Part shown: positions 34,600 through 46,800 of the stretch, in pieces
Numbering within the stretch: the stretch's first letter is position 1
Layout of the letters: every line of letters starts with the position of its first letter
Assembly: GCA_905178155.1 (NCBI GenBank)
Contig: CAJINV010000005.1
Span: forward strand, 7,934,515 to 7,998,514
Length of the DNA: 64,000 nt
DNA from: Amoebophrya sp. A120
Lineage: Eukaryota; Sar; Dinophyceae; Syndiniales; Amoebophryaceae
Reading direction: 5' to 3'
Notes under the pieces: generated by a model
What the model saw: only the letters and a program-made list of their open reading frames with translations
Database searches by the model: none
Told to the model about the DNA's origin: nothing
Made by a program: the position numbers and the translations under genes

Positions 34600-34880
34600 T
34601 TTAAGCATTCGAGCGCTTAAACTCACGGAAACGCAGATTGCAATTTGCTCTAGCAAATTTCAAATTTGTCCACACAGCTTCAAAGAGAACCAGTCAATTA
34701 GCCATTCGAATGCTTAAAGTGACTGCTTATTTTCAAGCAGTTAAGCATTCGAATGGCTAAACTGATTGTTTGTCTGTGAAGCTGCGTGAGCAAGTTTGAA
34801 TTTGCCCAGAGCAAATTTCAAATTTGCTCACGCAGATTGCAATCTGCGTTTCCGTGAATTTAAGCGCTCGAATGCCTAAA
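34600..34880. repeat. Foldback (hairpin) element
   Basis: Two arms of roughly 120-140 bp are inverted copies around a short loop near 34720-34738. Shared words include TTAAGCATTCGA, ACGGAAACGCAGATTGCAAT and GCAAATTTCAAATTTG. Related words also occur as direct copies at 34530-34600. No coding capacity. Confidence 0.65.
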
Positions 34881-35221
34881 CGCTATATCTACCCCGAGCG
34901 CGAGTGCTGTTGATGTTGCTCGAGAGACAAAGAGCTTTCGCACCATGGGAAACAAAAGCTCCGCCGGTGCAAGAGCGCAGAGCCTGCCAAAGCGTCCCGC
35001 GGCGCTTTTGTCAAGTGCCCGCCCCGCGCAAAACCGCCGTGGGCGTCGTGATCCCTCCAGATCGCGGCGCCTGGGGCAATTTGCCCCATTGGGCCCCCTG
35101 CGGGCTTCGGTGCACAATGCTGAAGCGCGGCGCAAGCCATTGGGCCCCCCTGAGGGCAGGAACACCTGCTCCTCTTCAAATTCTCCGCAGCAGCGTGGTC
35201 GTGTTTGTGCTCACGCGAGCA

Positions 35222-35483
35222 TATCAAGTGTAAAAATGTCTGGGTCTGGAAGAATGCGAACTTGTCATGCAGATTTTACATGGCCCGTGACGTCTGTGAT
35301 GTATTCCCTGGCATCACAGATTTTCTGAGTGCTTCTTGATGCCTATTCCGCATGACAAATGGCCTCCCCGCGTAGCAGAAACTGGGCTCCTCTTGCTGGT
35401 CATGCAATACAGATTTTTCTAGAATCCAAAATTAGCATGACAAACTTGCATTCTTCCAGACCCAGACATTTTTACATTTGATA
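35222..35483. mobile_element. Introner element, family A, with matching empty site in the window
   Basis: Repeat GAGCA (35217-35221, 35484-35488). The same host sequence at 34399-34453 lacks the element and has a single GAGCA. Confidence 0.95.
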
Positions 35484-36529
35484 GAGCAGAGGACGCTGCA
35501 TTCTTTTCTTTCTGTGCGGTCCTGCCTCTTCGAAAAGAGCACGAGGGTGGATAATCATTCAACATTGACTATAATTCCCTCACTGAAATAAATCAGATAA
35601 AGTAAAACTGAAAAAACTCTTACCCTCACAGAAACTCCTCTCTTCTTCAAAGTCTTGGTCTTCTTACAACCGCACTCTCGATGAAAACCATTTCCTGCTC
35701 TACTCCTCGATCTATCAAGAATTTCAATTTTTATTTACACTCTACTATTATAATTATCCGGACGCCACATGATCTCCGCTCGTTGTAGCACAACTTTCTT
35801 CTTCTTTATTTTGCACGGCGCCACCTGCAGTATTGTGGCACCAGCAGTTGGAGCTTCTAGCAGCTGCCTACTTCTTCCCCGTACGTCTTGCTGCTGTTTC
35901 CTGGCTTTTTCTGAGGAGCTGCTGTAGATGAACAGTTGTTTTAGTACGTGCTCCTCAAAGTAGAACAGCGTTCCTTGCCGGATGCGAATAAAATCCGCAG
36001 GAACTCCACGCATCTAGCAAGGAGGAGCCTGTGTGTCCCTTACAGGGGCGGGCGTCATCAAGCACGCCGACAATCTTGATTCCTTGTTCCTGATGGCAGC
36101 ATTAATTCGCTTTTCGCTTTATATTAAGCGTCGTGTCAATTTTACCAAGGTTTTTCGATATGAAGCAGCTTCTGCTGGACTTCACATCGTGCATCCTGCC
36201 CTCTAGCGGATGCCACTGCCTGGCTACCAGGAGCCTTAATAATAATATCATACAAAATTTCTTATATTAGGTTTATTAGTGTCTGGCGCCAGCCAAGGGA
36301 GTACAGCGCAACTTTCCAAGGGAGTCAAGGGAGTAAGTTAAAAAAGCAGTCGCGCGTGCCAATGCGATCGGCATAATTATAGCAAAAATTCTTCGCGGCG
36401 CGCGCTGCGCGCGCGCGGCTCGACATCTGTGCGCACATCACAAAAATTTTTCGGGCCGCGCGCTGCGCGCGCGCGGCGAGGCACGTGCAGCATGTAGGAC
36501 ATGCGCCCACGTGTGGGAATGTTGCGACG

Positions 36530-36598
36530 CATCAATGCGAAGCATCAATGCGAAGCATCAATGCGAAGCATCAGTGCGAAGCATCAATGCGAAGCAGG
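36530..36598. repeat. 13-bp tandem repeat
   Basis: About five consecutive copies of GCATCAATGCGAA with a single variant base (GCATCAGTGCGAA). Confidence 0.85.
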
Positions 36599-38081
36599 CT
36601 AGAAAGATATGCCACGCGTGTGAGCTTCAAACTTACGGCGCGTTCTGACGGCCACTGCAACTCTTTCCCGATTGGAGAAAGTCGAAGTGGCCGCTTCAAC
36701 ATTTCCACTGCGTTCGTGTTCTCTGTTCGGCATGACGTTGAATCTGGTCACGCAGAACCTCGCGCGAAAGATCTCGACAAGCAAACTGCTGAAGTGGCTG
36801 CCTCAACTTCCCCTGGACAGCGGAAACTTGACATGGCCACGGCAACAGTTTACGCGTTCCTTCGGCTCCACGCTCTATGTTGCCAGGCAGAGGCCCGGCC
36901 GCCCCGGCGACTTCTGTTGACGGGGGCGACTCTAGAAGCCCTCACCTTCTTCAAGAGGCCAGGGCCTTCGTCAGCGAGCTAATGCCTAAACGCGGCCAAA
37001 CCGCGGGCCGCAGCGGGGGGGGGGGGGCAGCAGGGCCCAAACCGGTGCCCGGTAAGTGCGCCCATAGCATGCATTTTTGCGATGATTTTAGGGGAGGCAA
37101 TTTGTGCAAGTTTTATCTTCCTCCCTTGGCTCCCTTGACTCCCTTCGAAGTTTCACTCCCTTGCCTATAAAATACTCTATATATATTGTGAGCGAATAGA
37201 TACCCCTGCGAGGGGGTCACTTGTGCTTTAGCCTGTTGTTTTCGGTTCAACTGTTGCTCTCTAGGTTGTTTAGCTGTTGTTTTTGTACACAACGTCCGAC
37301 CGACGGACTGTGTAAGAACGGCCGCAACCACTTTGCGACTCAGCGAGACAGCATAAGGCTTAGGAGTTCTCTTCAGGCCTAAGTTGTCGCGTTCTTATGT
37401 TTTGGCATCTTCAGCTTCTTGTTGTAGTTGATGCCGCTCACAAAAAAGAAAGATCTCAATTTCATCATCATCATTTATCCTGCACTAGGGGGGGGGGGCG
37501 TGCGGAGGTTTGGGTTCGAATTCGTTCACGGAGGTTCGAATTTCATAAAAATATCCAGCACAGCACGGACGGCTGGGTCATGTAGTGCCTGGACCGAGTA
37601 TCAGCGGGTAAGAATACTTGTTAAGAAGTGCGTCAGCTTGTACATCATAGTAAGTAGTACATGATCTACATACTCGCACAGCCTGCGCGTTTCTCGTCTT
37701 ACTCGTTCCCAGTGAGTACTCCAAATCTTGATTTGTTTTTCTATAGTTTTCAACGATCGTTTGAAAACTTTTCAAATTTGTTCGAAAATAAAGTGTATGT
37801 CTTATACTGATTCTTAGTGTGGTCTACCGCGTAACGAGTGTAATCGGTCGTGTGTGGGGGAGTTCCCTCTCTTTTTAAAAGAGCACGCACACGACTTCTT
37901 CAGGATCAGGTGTTGTCAGCTAGTACATACTCATACTGTAACTCGAGTTCTCCTTTTTCCTCCTACTACTACTTCGTTCGTGTGTATAATTCTATAGATC
38001 ACTCTTTACCCTCTACCTTCTCTTCTTACGTCAAGAGTTCTTGCGTGATCTCGTCCTGGCGAAACAAATCTACCTTCGCTT

Positions 38082-39924
38082 TTAAGAAACAATTGGCAGT
38101 CGGCTTTGCTCGTCAATAAGAATCTGCACCTGCGCTGGCGGAGAGGACGTAGGAGAAGCTGGAGCCGCCCGCCCTTGCGTAGCGGCAGGACACTGCCTCT
38201 GCAGTTGTTGTACCTCCAATGATGTGAGCTTCTTTGGCAGAGCCAAGCTGTGCCTTTGATTCCACTTGCGCGCCGGTCCTTTGCCCGGCAATGGGCCCGA
38301 CTTAAAAATCTGCATGATCTCGTTTTTCACCAGCTCGGTGAGTTTTTGGCTCCAAAAGTCGATAGTCCACCCGTTTTCAACACCGTCGAGACCACGAATG
38401 CCCTGCTTTTCCAGCCAAACCAAATAAGCTTTCCAAAGCTCTTCCTTCTGGCTTGCACACAGATGCTGTGAGAGGTTAAATTTGCGGTGCGCCTTGTGTA
38501 GCGCATCCGCGACCGCGCGGCTGGGCTGAAACCTATCAAATGCAAATATGTCTGGGTCTGGAAGAACCATGCTGCTTTTGCATGACGCAGAAGGTCTGGC
38601 ATGGAAGCTCTAGCAGCAAAGGTTTCGAGAAGCTTCCGCAATGCCGAATCCGCATGACAAAAGCCCCATTTTCGTGACAGAATGTGGGCAGCTTTTGCTG
38701 GCTATGCGTGAGAGATTTTTATGTGTTGTGAAATGCGCATCACAAGTTGGCATTCTTCCAGACCCAGACTACATAGTTGCAATGCATAAAACCAATACTT
38801 TGCCCACTCTTGCGCAGCATCCAGGTCCATGGACGCATTGATGCTCTCCCTCTGAGGGTCATCGCGCATATCGATGGGCATATCGATGTCCTTCATTTTC
38901 TCCCAGATTTGTTCGTAGTTTACCCCAAACCGGGCTTGGTCAGGATTTCCCCGCACCGCATCCACAAAGGCTTGCTGGCCTGGCTTCCCAAAAAATTTCT
39001 TGGAAGACGCCCCGGGCGTGAGCTTGAGCGCACCATACCGGTACCGAAAAATCACCCGGTTTACTTATCCAGTGTAAACACAAACATCCGCACCCAATGT
39101 TTATTGGCATGCAAATCTGCATGCCTAAATTGTTTCTCACGCGCGACTCCAACGTGAGTGGCATTTTTTGCTAGTGCTGTTTCGAAATCATTTAGCGCCG
39201 CGCTACTTACAATCAGGGTCAGCTGAAGATCCATTTCGTTTTGTGATGCTGCTGCACTAGTAGCTAAACACGGCTTCTACACAAGAAACCCAAGGTGCGT
39301 GTCATGCGCTACAGCCAAAACTTCTCGGTTCGTGTCGCAATGAATCTGCCATCTTCTTGACTTTGGGGTGGGAACGTTTTTCCTCAGGGTATCACTGCCG
39401 CCCTGTACAATCCTGCTGCCGCTGCCTCTGCTCTACGACCGCGTACTAACGCCCTCTTCCCGTCCGCGCCACCCAGCAGCGACCCCGACAGGAAAAACGC
39501 ACACAAATACAGATATCAACGGCAAATATCAATGGATGTCTGGAAACTTGTCATGCGGGTTGGACAGTGATGAGGGCGCCGGCCTCGATGGACAGCGAAG
39601 CATGAGAAGTTTTCGAGTCGCTAGTACTATGTGTTGCCCATTCTGCATCGCAAGGCGCGGTCTTTCTGCATGACAGCAAAGAAACTGGGGCGTTCGGGTA
39701 CTTAAAAAAACGCACATGACAGACTTGAGACTTCTCATGCTGACCGAGCGAACATGACAAACCTGGCATACTTCCAGACCCAGATCTTCGATATTTGCAA
39801 TGCATAACCCGACCAGCATCACAATAGTTGTGCTGCGCGGCCAGGGAGAGCAGCAGTGTGGCAAAAACCGATCATGATCCTTGTACGAAAAGATAATTAT
39901 TCCTCTGACTGTGGAGTTATACAA
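38082..39924 (-). CDS. Unknown protein with N-terminal hydrophobic segment (about 315 aa)
   Basis: Proposed start 39924; an alternative in-frame Met at about 39820 would give a signal-peptide-like N-terminus. Stop at 38082. Four exons are separated by family A (39514-39806), B (39066-39391) and A (38534-38788) elements. All three deletions are in frame: MLVG|YLCAFFLSG, YRAAV|NRVIFRYRYG and KYWF|QPSRAVADAL. After the hydrophobic segment (about residues 33-58) the protein is soluble-looking with Trp-containing helices (NYEQIWEKMKDID, ELWKAYLVWLEKQG, GWTIDFWSQKLTEL) and a Gln/Pro-rich C-terminus. Family not recognised; secreted or type II membrane localisation is inference. Confidence 0.6.
38534..38788. 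mobile_element. Introner element, family A
   Basis: Repeat AAACC (38529-38533, 38789-38793). Removal joins KYWF|QPSRAVA. Confidence 0.93.
39066..39391. mobile_element. Introner element, family B, diverged
   Basis: Repeat TTACT/TCACT. Removal joins YRAAV|NRVIFRY. Confidence 0.88.
39514..39806. mobile_element. Introner element, family A, diverged
   Basis: Right end GATCTTCGATATTTGCAATG with CATA tip; target repeat not evident. Removal can join MLVG|YLCAFFL. Confidence 0.8.
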
Positions 39925-41557
39925 GGAGTCGGTAAAAAAATAAACTGAGTACTATGCTAGAAGAACAACCCAGGCGAATTTTTCATCAAAAAGGAGCGAC
40001 GGCACAATTAGAGGTGTTTCGGGACAATTCCTATACTATACGAAAAGAGCAGCGTGAATTATCAGGGGAGGGGGAGGGGGGGGGACCCCCGGGGTCCGGG
40101 GGAGGGGAGGGGGAGGGGGGGGGACCCCCGGGTCCGGGGGGTTCCCCGGGGTCCGGGGGGGGTGCCCGGGGTCGCGGGGGCCGGGGAGAACCCCGCCTCC
40201 CGAAGGGAAGACCCCGCGTCCCTTTCTCGAGGAAGGGGGACCCGAGCCCGGGTCGGGGATCCAAAACCCCTCCTCCTCCTGTGGAACACGGATTTTGCAT
40301 CGGCAGCCTCCGCCTGTGAAACAGTACGCCGCACTTAGCCTTTTTATTTTACCGCAAAGCGCCTGGGAACTCCAGGTTAGAAGTCATCTTTCTACCGGGA
40401 CTCTCCCGTGCCCTTTAGGCACAAACCCCACGGAATCCCAGCAATGCCGCCTGATTCCTGCTTCCGCACCGGTGGGACCGCCTTTTATCGCATTTCCCCC
40501 CGTTTTCGCCTGCTTTTATAGCGTTTTTCTCTGTTTCCATCTCCTTGCCCCTCTGCGCCCTTNGAATTCTACTACCAGCTTCCTCCTCTGCAGCAGTACG
40601 CCGTAGACGGCATACCAGAAATCCCCTGGAAACCTCCTCATGTCCGGAGAATTCCTTCTCCCGTTCGGAACAAACCCAACGAATTCTCCTCAATGTTTCT
40701 GCTTCCGCTTTTCTCTCTACCTCTCTGCCCTGGCATGCCCGTCTTTTTTCGCATTTCCCCCCGTTTCCCCCCTGCTGCTCACCCCTCTTTAAAGCGTTTT
40801 CCCCTGTTTCCACCTCTTTGCCCCTCTTCTCCCTTTCCTTTTCGCCCTTTGCTGCTGTCTCTCCTTCGCTTTGGCACCGCCTTCCCGGCTCCCCCCCTCC
40901 TTCGACCTTGCTGCCCTTCCCCCCCCCTCTTTCCGGCTCCCACCCTCTTTTCTGCGTCCCCCCTCCCCCGCTCGCTCCCTTCCCCTTTCCCTCCTTTCCC
41001 ACTCCCCTCCTTCCCCTGCTCTAGAGTCTGTGGCCTTTGCTACAGCAAGCGGCACGGCTGCGATCGTGTACAAATACTGCGGTCACACGGATAACAGCTA
41101 GTAAATAGTACAAGAATAGTATCACGACGACTTCGCTTTTCTCGAGCACAGCTTCGACATTGGTCAGAATGGTGTCTGATGACCCACCCGAGAATAATTT
41201 TCTCGTCGATCAACAGAAAATAAATACCGACAAAGCAATAGTGGACAGCGTGAGGCAGAGAACAAAGAGCAATACAATATGGATGCTTTATCCGATGTAA
41301 ACGCAGGTCATCTCTGTTGAACATTTTTTTTTTCTAAGCGGATTTCTCAAGCACTGGACGCTCGACCCAAGGCCGGCCCTGGCAGAATCTGGCTTCATTT
41401 CCAAATCTCTATTCTTTTCCATAAAAAAAAAATAAGGCAAATGACATTGATTTTGGACTCGTTTCTTGTTTCTCACAACTAATCATAATCATGATGCTCC
41501 ACTTGATATTCCTGTACTACCTCCGAATCAAGCCGATACTTATGATCACCTCTGTCA
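39925..41557. repeat. G-rich tract and pyrimidine-rich duplicated block, intergenic
   Basis: 40065-40200 is an extreme G-rich run on the plus strand (blocks such as GGGGGAGGGGAGGGGGAGGG) with quadruplex potential. 40320-41030 is a C/T-rich block in which a unit of roughly 250 bp is imperfectly duplicated (compare CGCATTTCCCCCCGTTT at about 40488 and 40751). A single N is at 40563. Long open frames here are low-complexity artefacts. Confidence 0.55.
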
Positions 41558-41940
41558 TCACAAGAAAATCAATTGCCTAAAGTTCATTTATATGGATTGT
41601 AAAAGTGTCTGGGTCTGGAAACTTGTAATGCAAGTGAATGATAGACGCACTGCAATACGCAGCTATGCATGACAATAATTTGGCTGCCATGTCTTACGTA
41701 TTCCGCATGGCAAGCTGCCTTTTTGCATGACAGGTAAGAGGACTTTTTCGTGCCTATGCAACACAGATTCTCGAGTCATGACAGACAAGCATGACAAACT
41801 TGCATTCTTCCAGACCCAGACATTTTTACATTTGATAATTTCCAACAGCTCACAATTGTTGGTCTCCGACGCGCCCTCCAACAGCCTCGAGCATGATAAG
41901 CAGGGGACAACTATCGTAGCTTGATCTGTCGCATCTGCGA
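41558..41940 (-). CDS. Possible 3' coding exon of an unidentified gene, with an introner element
   Basis: Removing the family A element at 41591-41837 with one repeat copy joins GASETNNCELLE in frame to MNFRQLIFL and a stop at 41558-41560. Introner elements in this window almost always sit in genes, which is the main reason to suspect coding. The upstream exons were not found; short and weakly supported. Confidence 0.3.
41591..41837. mobile_element. Introner element, family A
   Basis: Repeat ATTTA/ATTTC. Host gene uncertain. Confidence 0.9.
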
Positions 41941-43826
41941 TTTTTCTTCACCACACGCAGAGGTTCCTCCGCCTTACAACAACTCTATCGTGCTCGAGAA
42001 CGGAACCACGCAAAGCCGACTAGAAAAGAAAATTGAAATCAATCATTCAATTTTTTGTGCCCGGCTGCGCCCGTGGCCGATCACCATATGCGGACCACGT
42101 CCCAAATATTTCTTGCCGATGATTCTGTGTGCAGGTACTAAAAAAAGTTGTTGTGATTCTCTGTGATAAAATTATAGCACCTGAAAATCTTTTTCACGAC
42201 AGCTGTGCGCTGTAAAGCTTTTGTAAATGTTCGTATAAAAAAAGAGAAATAAAATTGAAGCCAATGATATGGCAAAAAAGTTCGCGGAAGAAAAATATTT
42301 GTACTTTTTTGATCGAAGTTATGCCGTCGACCAAAAAATGCTTTAGAGAGAGAAACTGATTGCTAGCTCGTGGAAAAAAGTACTTCTTCTAGAGAAGTCA
42401 GTTTAAAAATGTGCTGGGCGATTTTTAATATTGACAACAGTAAGGTCGTTCTTGTTCCTGTGCACGGGAAATCGAAATAAGAAGCAAATAAAAATCAAAT
42501 GAAACTCTAAACCTGAAAACCTCTAAACCAAAAACAAGTTCGCGAATTATTGTAAAAGCGCAGTTTCCTTTGTGATGCATATGTTTTTGCACTGGTCCTT
42601 GAACGCTGTTCAGCTCAATGCTTCCGCCTTGGAAACATTTTGCCCTCGCATTAAATCATAGTGAGAAACTGAAACAATCAGAAGGCGATGAAATGGTAGG
42701 CTTTACCTAGTAGGCCTGTTGCTGAGAAAAAGCAAGCAGGTTTTTAAGAAGGCACTTCTGCGCAGTTGTGGTACTTCCATAGATCATCGGAGTGGAAAAT
42801 GAAAAACCACATTTTTCCGAATTCATAGGAGTGGTGGATTAGTAGTTCTAGTTCTCGGCTAGGAAAAACGGCAGCGGGACAGGGTAAAATTTTCAATTGC
42901 ATCTAGCAAACTAAAACCCAACATTTATTTTCGGGAAGTCGGACACTGTGCGTGCTATAATCCGTACATCTTCAAAATCGTGTATGGAATAAACTCATAT
43001 ACTGTACTACTTATCCCGATATTTTTGGTACTACTACACCCTGTCGCAGCTGCTGTGCAGGTGCGGGTGGCATGGAAACTATATTCAAGTTCATTTGTGG
43101 TCCACGTTGAAAATGTTATGAAATTCCAAAAGTGCTGGAGTGAACTGAACCTTTCCAGTCGAAGCTTCTCCTGGCGACATGATGTTGAAAGGGTGTCATA
43201 CATTTAGAAGTACTAGCATGTAAAAACAGCACTCCTTGACGCTGTCGTTGGTGGATGAAATCTTTGCATTGAACATGAGAAAGTAGTTCTTGCCGAAAAT
43301 AAAAACGATGGATGCTAAAACATTAAAAAAAGGATGTTGAATCATATTCACGGGTAGTTTTTAGCCAGAGCCTCCCTTTACATTTCGTGGTAGAGAAGTA
43401 CTGTATCAAGCATTAATTTTTTTGCAACATCCACCTATCCAAACTGCTGAGCGAAGCGCGAAGGTTATAATAGCTTTGCGAGTCAACTCTGCTGATGCAG
43501 TTTTCTGCTCATGTTCTCTTGATAATAAATCGTAGTACCGGATGTTGAAGGCTCTTCTTGAAGTGTCCGATTATCAACGCGTCGATCTATAGAAAAATAG
43601 AATTCTTATTCTATCTGTTTGTCGTGTTTGGATTCTTCATCTACTGCGTAGGAGAAATAAACAAAAATTGAAACGGTCGTGTCTGTAAATTTTAGATTTG
43701 ACAAGACCATCAGGCTAGTTGTTTTAATAGCCTTAGGCTCTGCAATGGTGATGAAAGAATATCTATCAAAGTTCTTGGAAACAGAAAGTTTCTATGCCCT
43801 GAATCGATGTTGTAGCATCCCGAAAT
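41941..43826. other. Intergenic, no gene recognised
   Basis: AT-rich with scattered poly-A runs, no introner element and no supported exon. 3' flank of the very large gene to the right. Confidence 0.45.
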
Positions 43827-46800
43827 TTACTTCGCCTCGATCCGGATTTCGTCATGGACGTGCTTGTATGCATTGCAAATATCCACGGATCATGTCTGGA
43901 AAGATGCGAGCTTGTGATGCGCATTTCACATCACACAAAAATCTGTCATGCATGGAAGCCAACACTTGCACAAATTCAGGCCACTGAAAGAAGGGCTTAT
44001 TTGTCATGCGGATTACAACGCATTAAGACATCTACTCACTTGTTCTCGAAACCTGTGAAGATGCTTATGCTAGGGCGTCGTGCATGGTAGACCTTGTGGG
44101 TCATGATGCCAAAGCTGCATGATCACAAACCTTTGCATTCTTCCAGGTCGTGTCCAGACATTATATTTATGCATTTGATAGCTTACCCGAGTCCCGCACG
44201 TCCCACAGGTCACCGGCCAAGCCAAGGTAGTAATCCCACACAGCTGTTTTGACAATTTTTTCGTGTGGTAGTTTCGTACTTATCTTTCGCACCACGACTC
44301 TGAGGACGCACGACTTTGAATTTCATCTGTTCCGAAATGAACCACTGCATCAGATAATTCACCAGACAACAAATCTTGTTTATCCCTGTCGTAGTACTAC
44401 ACATTGACCAGTACTAGATCTTTGCATTCAATACCGTTCTACCACAACAACTTGTGGGCGACGGGCACCCGTTTTGCAAAAATCACGAGATCAACATCTT
44501 CTTTATCATGACGTCGATTTCAATGAAGTACTACTAGACGATGAAAATGAAACATCATATTAAATAAAAATGTATTCTACTCTACCGGCGACGTTTTGCG
44601 ACACCTTCTCGCGGTACTTTTTCTATCCTGAGCAAAAACGTCCCCACTCCAGAGTCAAGATGGGGATTTCGCAACACAAACGTGGAAGTTTTTGGAGTCA
44701 CGCCTGACAAGTTAAAGTCCGTAGAGTAGTGCAAGTTAGCAAGGACAGCCGCATTACAAATCCACCGGCTGATCCAGTTTACAGCATTACAAATTCCAAA
44801 ACACGCCTGGAAATTCCCATCATGGGGATGCGCATGACAAATGTTTTTGTCATTGCAAATCTGCATGACACCTCTGGGGTGGCGAAGGTTTTACAGAGGA
44901 TATTTTCATGTTCATGTTCACGTCCTGCATGCCCTGCATGAACCCCACCAAGTCCTTGGACGAGTGCCAGCTGCACAGGGTTATCAAATGCAAAAATGTC
45001 TGGGTCTGGAAGATTGCCAGGTTTGTCATGCATTTTTCCCATGAGGCCTGATGCCTGTAATGCATGTTCTAGCAACACAGATTTTTAGAGGGCTTCCTAA
45101 TGCCTGTTCCGCATGAGAAATACCCTCTCCGCGTAACACAAACTGGAGTCCTGTTGCTGGTCATGCAATACAGATTTTTTTGGAATCCAAAGACAGCATT
45201 ACAAGTTGCAATCTTCCAGACCCAGACATTTTTGCAATCCATATGGGTCATCAGTTCCTCATGAGACTCGGGATCCATCGTTCGGCCCATCGGGTGTCCC
45301 ATCATTTCCGCAGTGGTCGCGTCGAAGGAGACCTTCTCGTACGGGTGCGCCGTGTCTTTGTTCTGCACCAGAAACGGCTGGACCCAGGGCCCGGTTTCCT
45401 GGCACACCGCGGACTTCCCGCGGTTGTAGAGGAGATACGCGACCTGGAATAATTAGAAGATTTGTCTTGCAAAAATACTATCAGGCAATAGGTTTGCATT
45501 GCGCAAATACTATCAGGCAATAGGTTTGCATTGCAAAAATGCAAACTATCATGAGTTGTGATCGTTGCCAGAACTTTAACTTTTGTCTTGTTGTTGAACA
45601 ATTATAGTACCTCGTAGCAGACCGCGTTCTCGTTGAACTTCGTCAACTTATACTCTTTGAAATCCACCTCATCGTCATTCACGATATCTCCCAGACTGAA
45701 CCCCACAACTACCGCCGGACACAGCTTCTATCAGAGTGAAACGCCCCGCGTCCCCATATCAAAAGCGGAAGTTTGTGATGCGATTTGTGGTCACCTATCG
45801 ACTTGTACTATTGCTAGAAGGCCAACAAGAAACGCAGTCGCGGCCTCGTTTGCAGGCAATTTGTGCTGCTGTTTCCCCCTTCCACCTGCCTCCTGTGAAG
45901 CTGAAAACGCAAGGCTTTAATATTCCCACGCCGCCCAGCACTACAGTGTCTACATCTTTCCCTTCTAGCATGACAAAATGATTTGTGTACACAAATCCCG
46001 CATCACAGACTTCAATTTTGATTTCATTGATACATTTTGACAATCACAGGGAAGGGGGATTTCATTGTGATAGCTTCGGGAAGTTCTTCATCTCCTCAGA
46101 CCACCGGTCGCCGAGAGTTTTCTTCTTGAGTTATCAACTGTAAAAATGTCTGGGTCTGGAAGAATCCAACAAAACTTGTCATGCTGATTTTGGATGCTAA
46201 AAAAAAATTGTATTGCATGAGCAGCAAAGAGAGTCCAAGTTTTGCTACACGGAAAGCGCATTTGTCATGCGGTATAGGCATCAGGAAGCCCTCACAAAAT
46301 CTGTGATGCTAGGGCATGCATCACAGACATCAGGAGTCATGCAAAATGTGCATGACAAACCTGGCAATCTTCCAGACCCAGACATTTTTACATTTGATAT
46401 GAGTTTCACAAACACCACGTCCCCCAGCATGAAGGGTATCAAATGCAAAAATGTCTGGGTCTGGAAGAATGCAACTTGTAATGCGTATTTCAGAACACAG
46501 AAAAGCCTCTCATGCTTACGTAGCAAAAGCTCCAACTTTTTGTCAGCAAAATAGGTGACTTGTCATGCGGATTCGGCATTGCGGAAGGTTCTCGAAACCT
46601 GTGATGCTAGAGCTTCCATGCCAGACCTTCTGTGTCATGCAAAAACAGCATGACTCTTCCAGACCCAGACATTTTTACATTTGATAAAGGGCATCTTCGC
46701 CCGGTTCTTTTTGAGGAAGTCAAAAGTGCACTCCCCGCAGTAGTACGGCGCGGTCTCTTTCAACGGCTCTATTACAATGAAAAATGCCTCCACCCCACAC

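Larger units (their letters stand above)
34881..38081. other. Repeat-rich intergenic region
   Basis: Contains a family A introner element in a duplicated host sequence (35222-35483), GC hairpins near 36391-36421 and 36455-36478, a 13-bp tandem repeat (about 36530-36598), and a G run near 37010-37027. An open minus-strand frame at 35735-36013 (92 residues starting MRGVPADFIRIRQGTLFYF) has plausible protein composition but no other support, so I do not call it a gene. Confidence 0.4.

Noticed and set aside
35735-36013. 92-codon minus-strand frame as a gene
   Set aside because: Composition is plausible but there is no homology I recognise, no introns and no flanking support; kept only as a remark.
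40415-41100. Open frames of up to about 195 codons in the pyrimidine-rich block
   Set aside because: Low-complexity Pro/Ser/Phe or Gly/Glu/Lys strings that mirror each other on the two strands.
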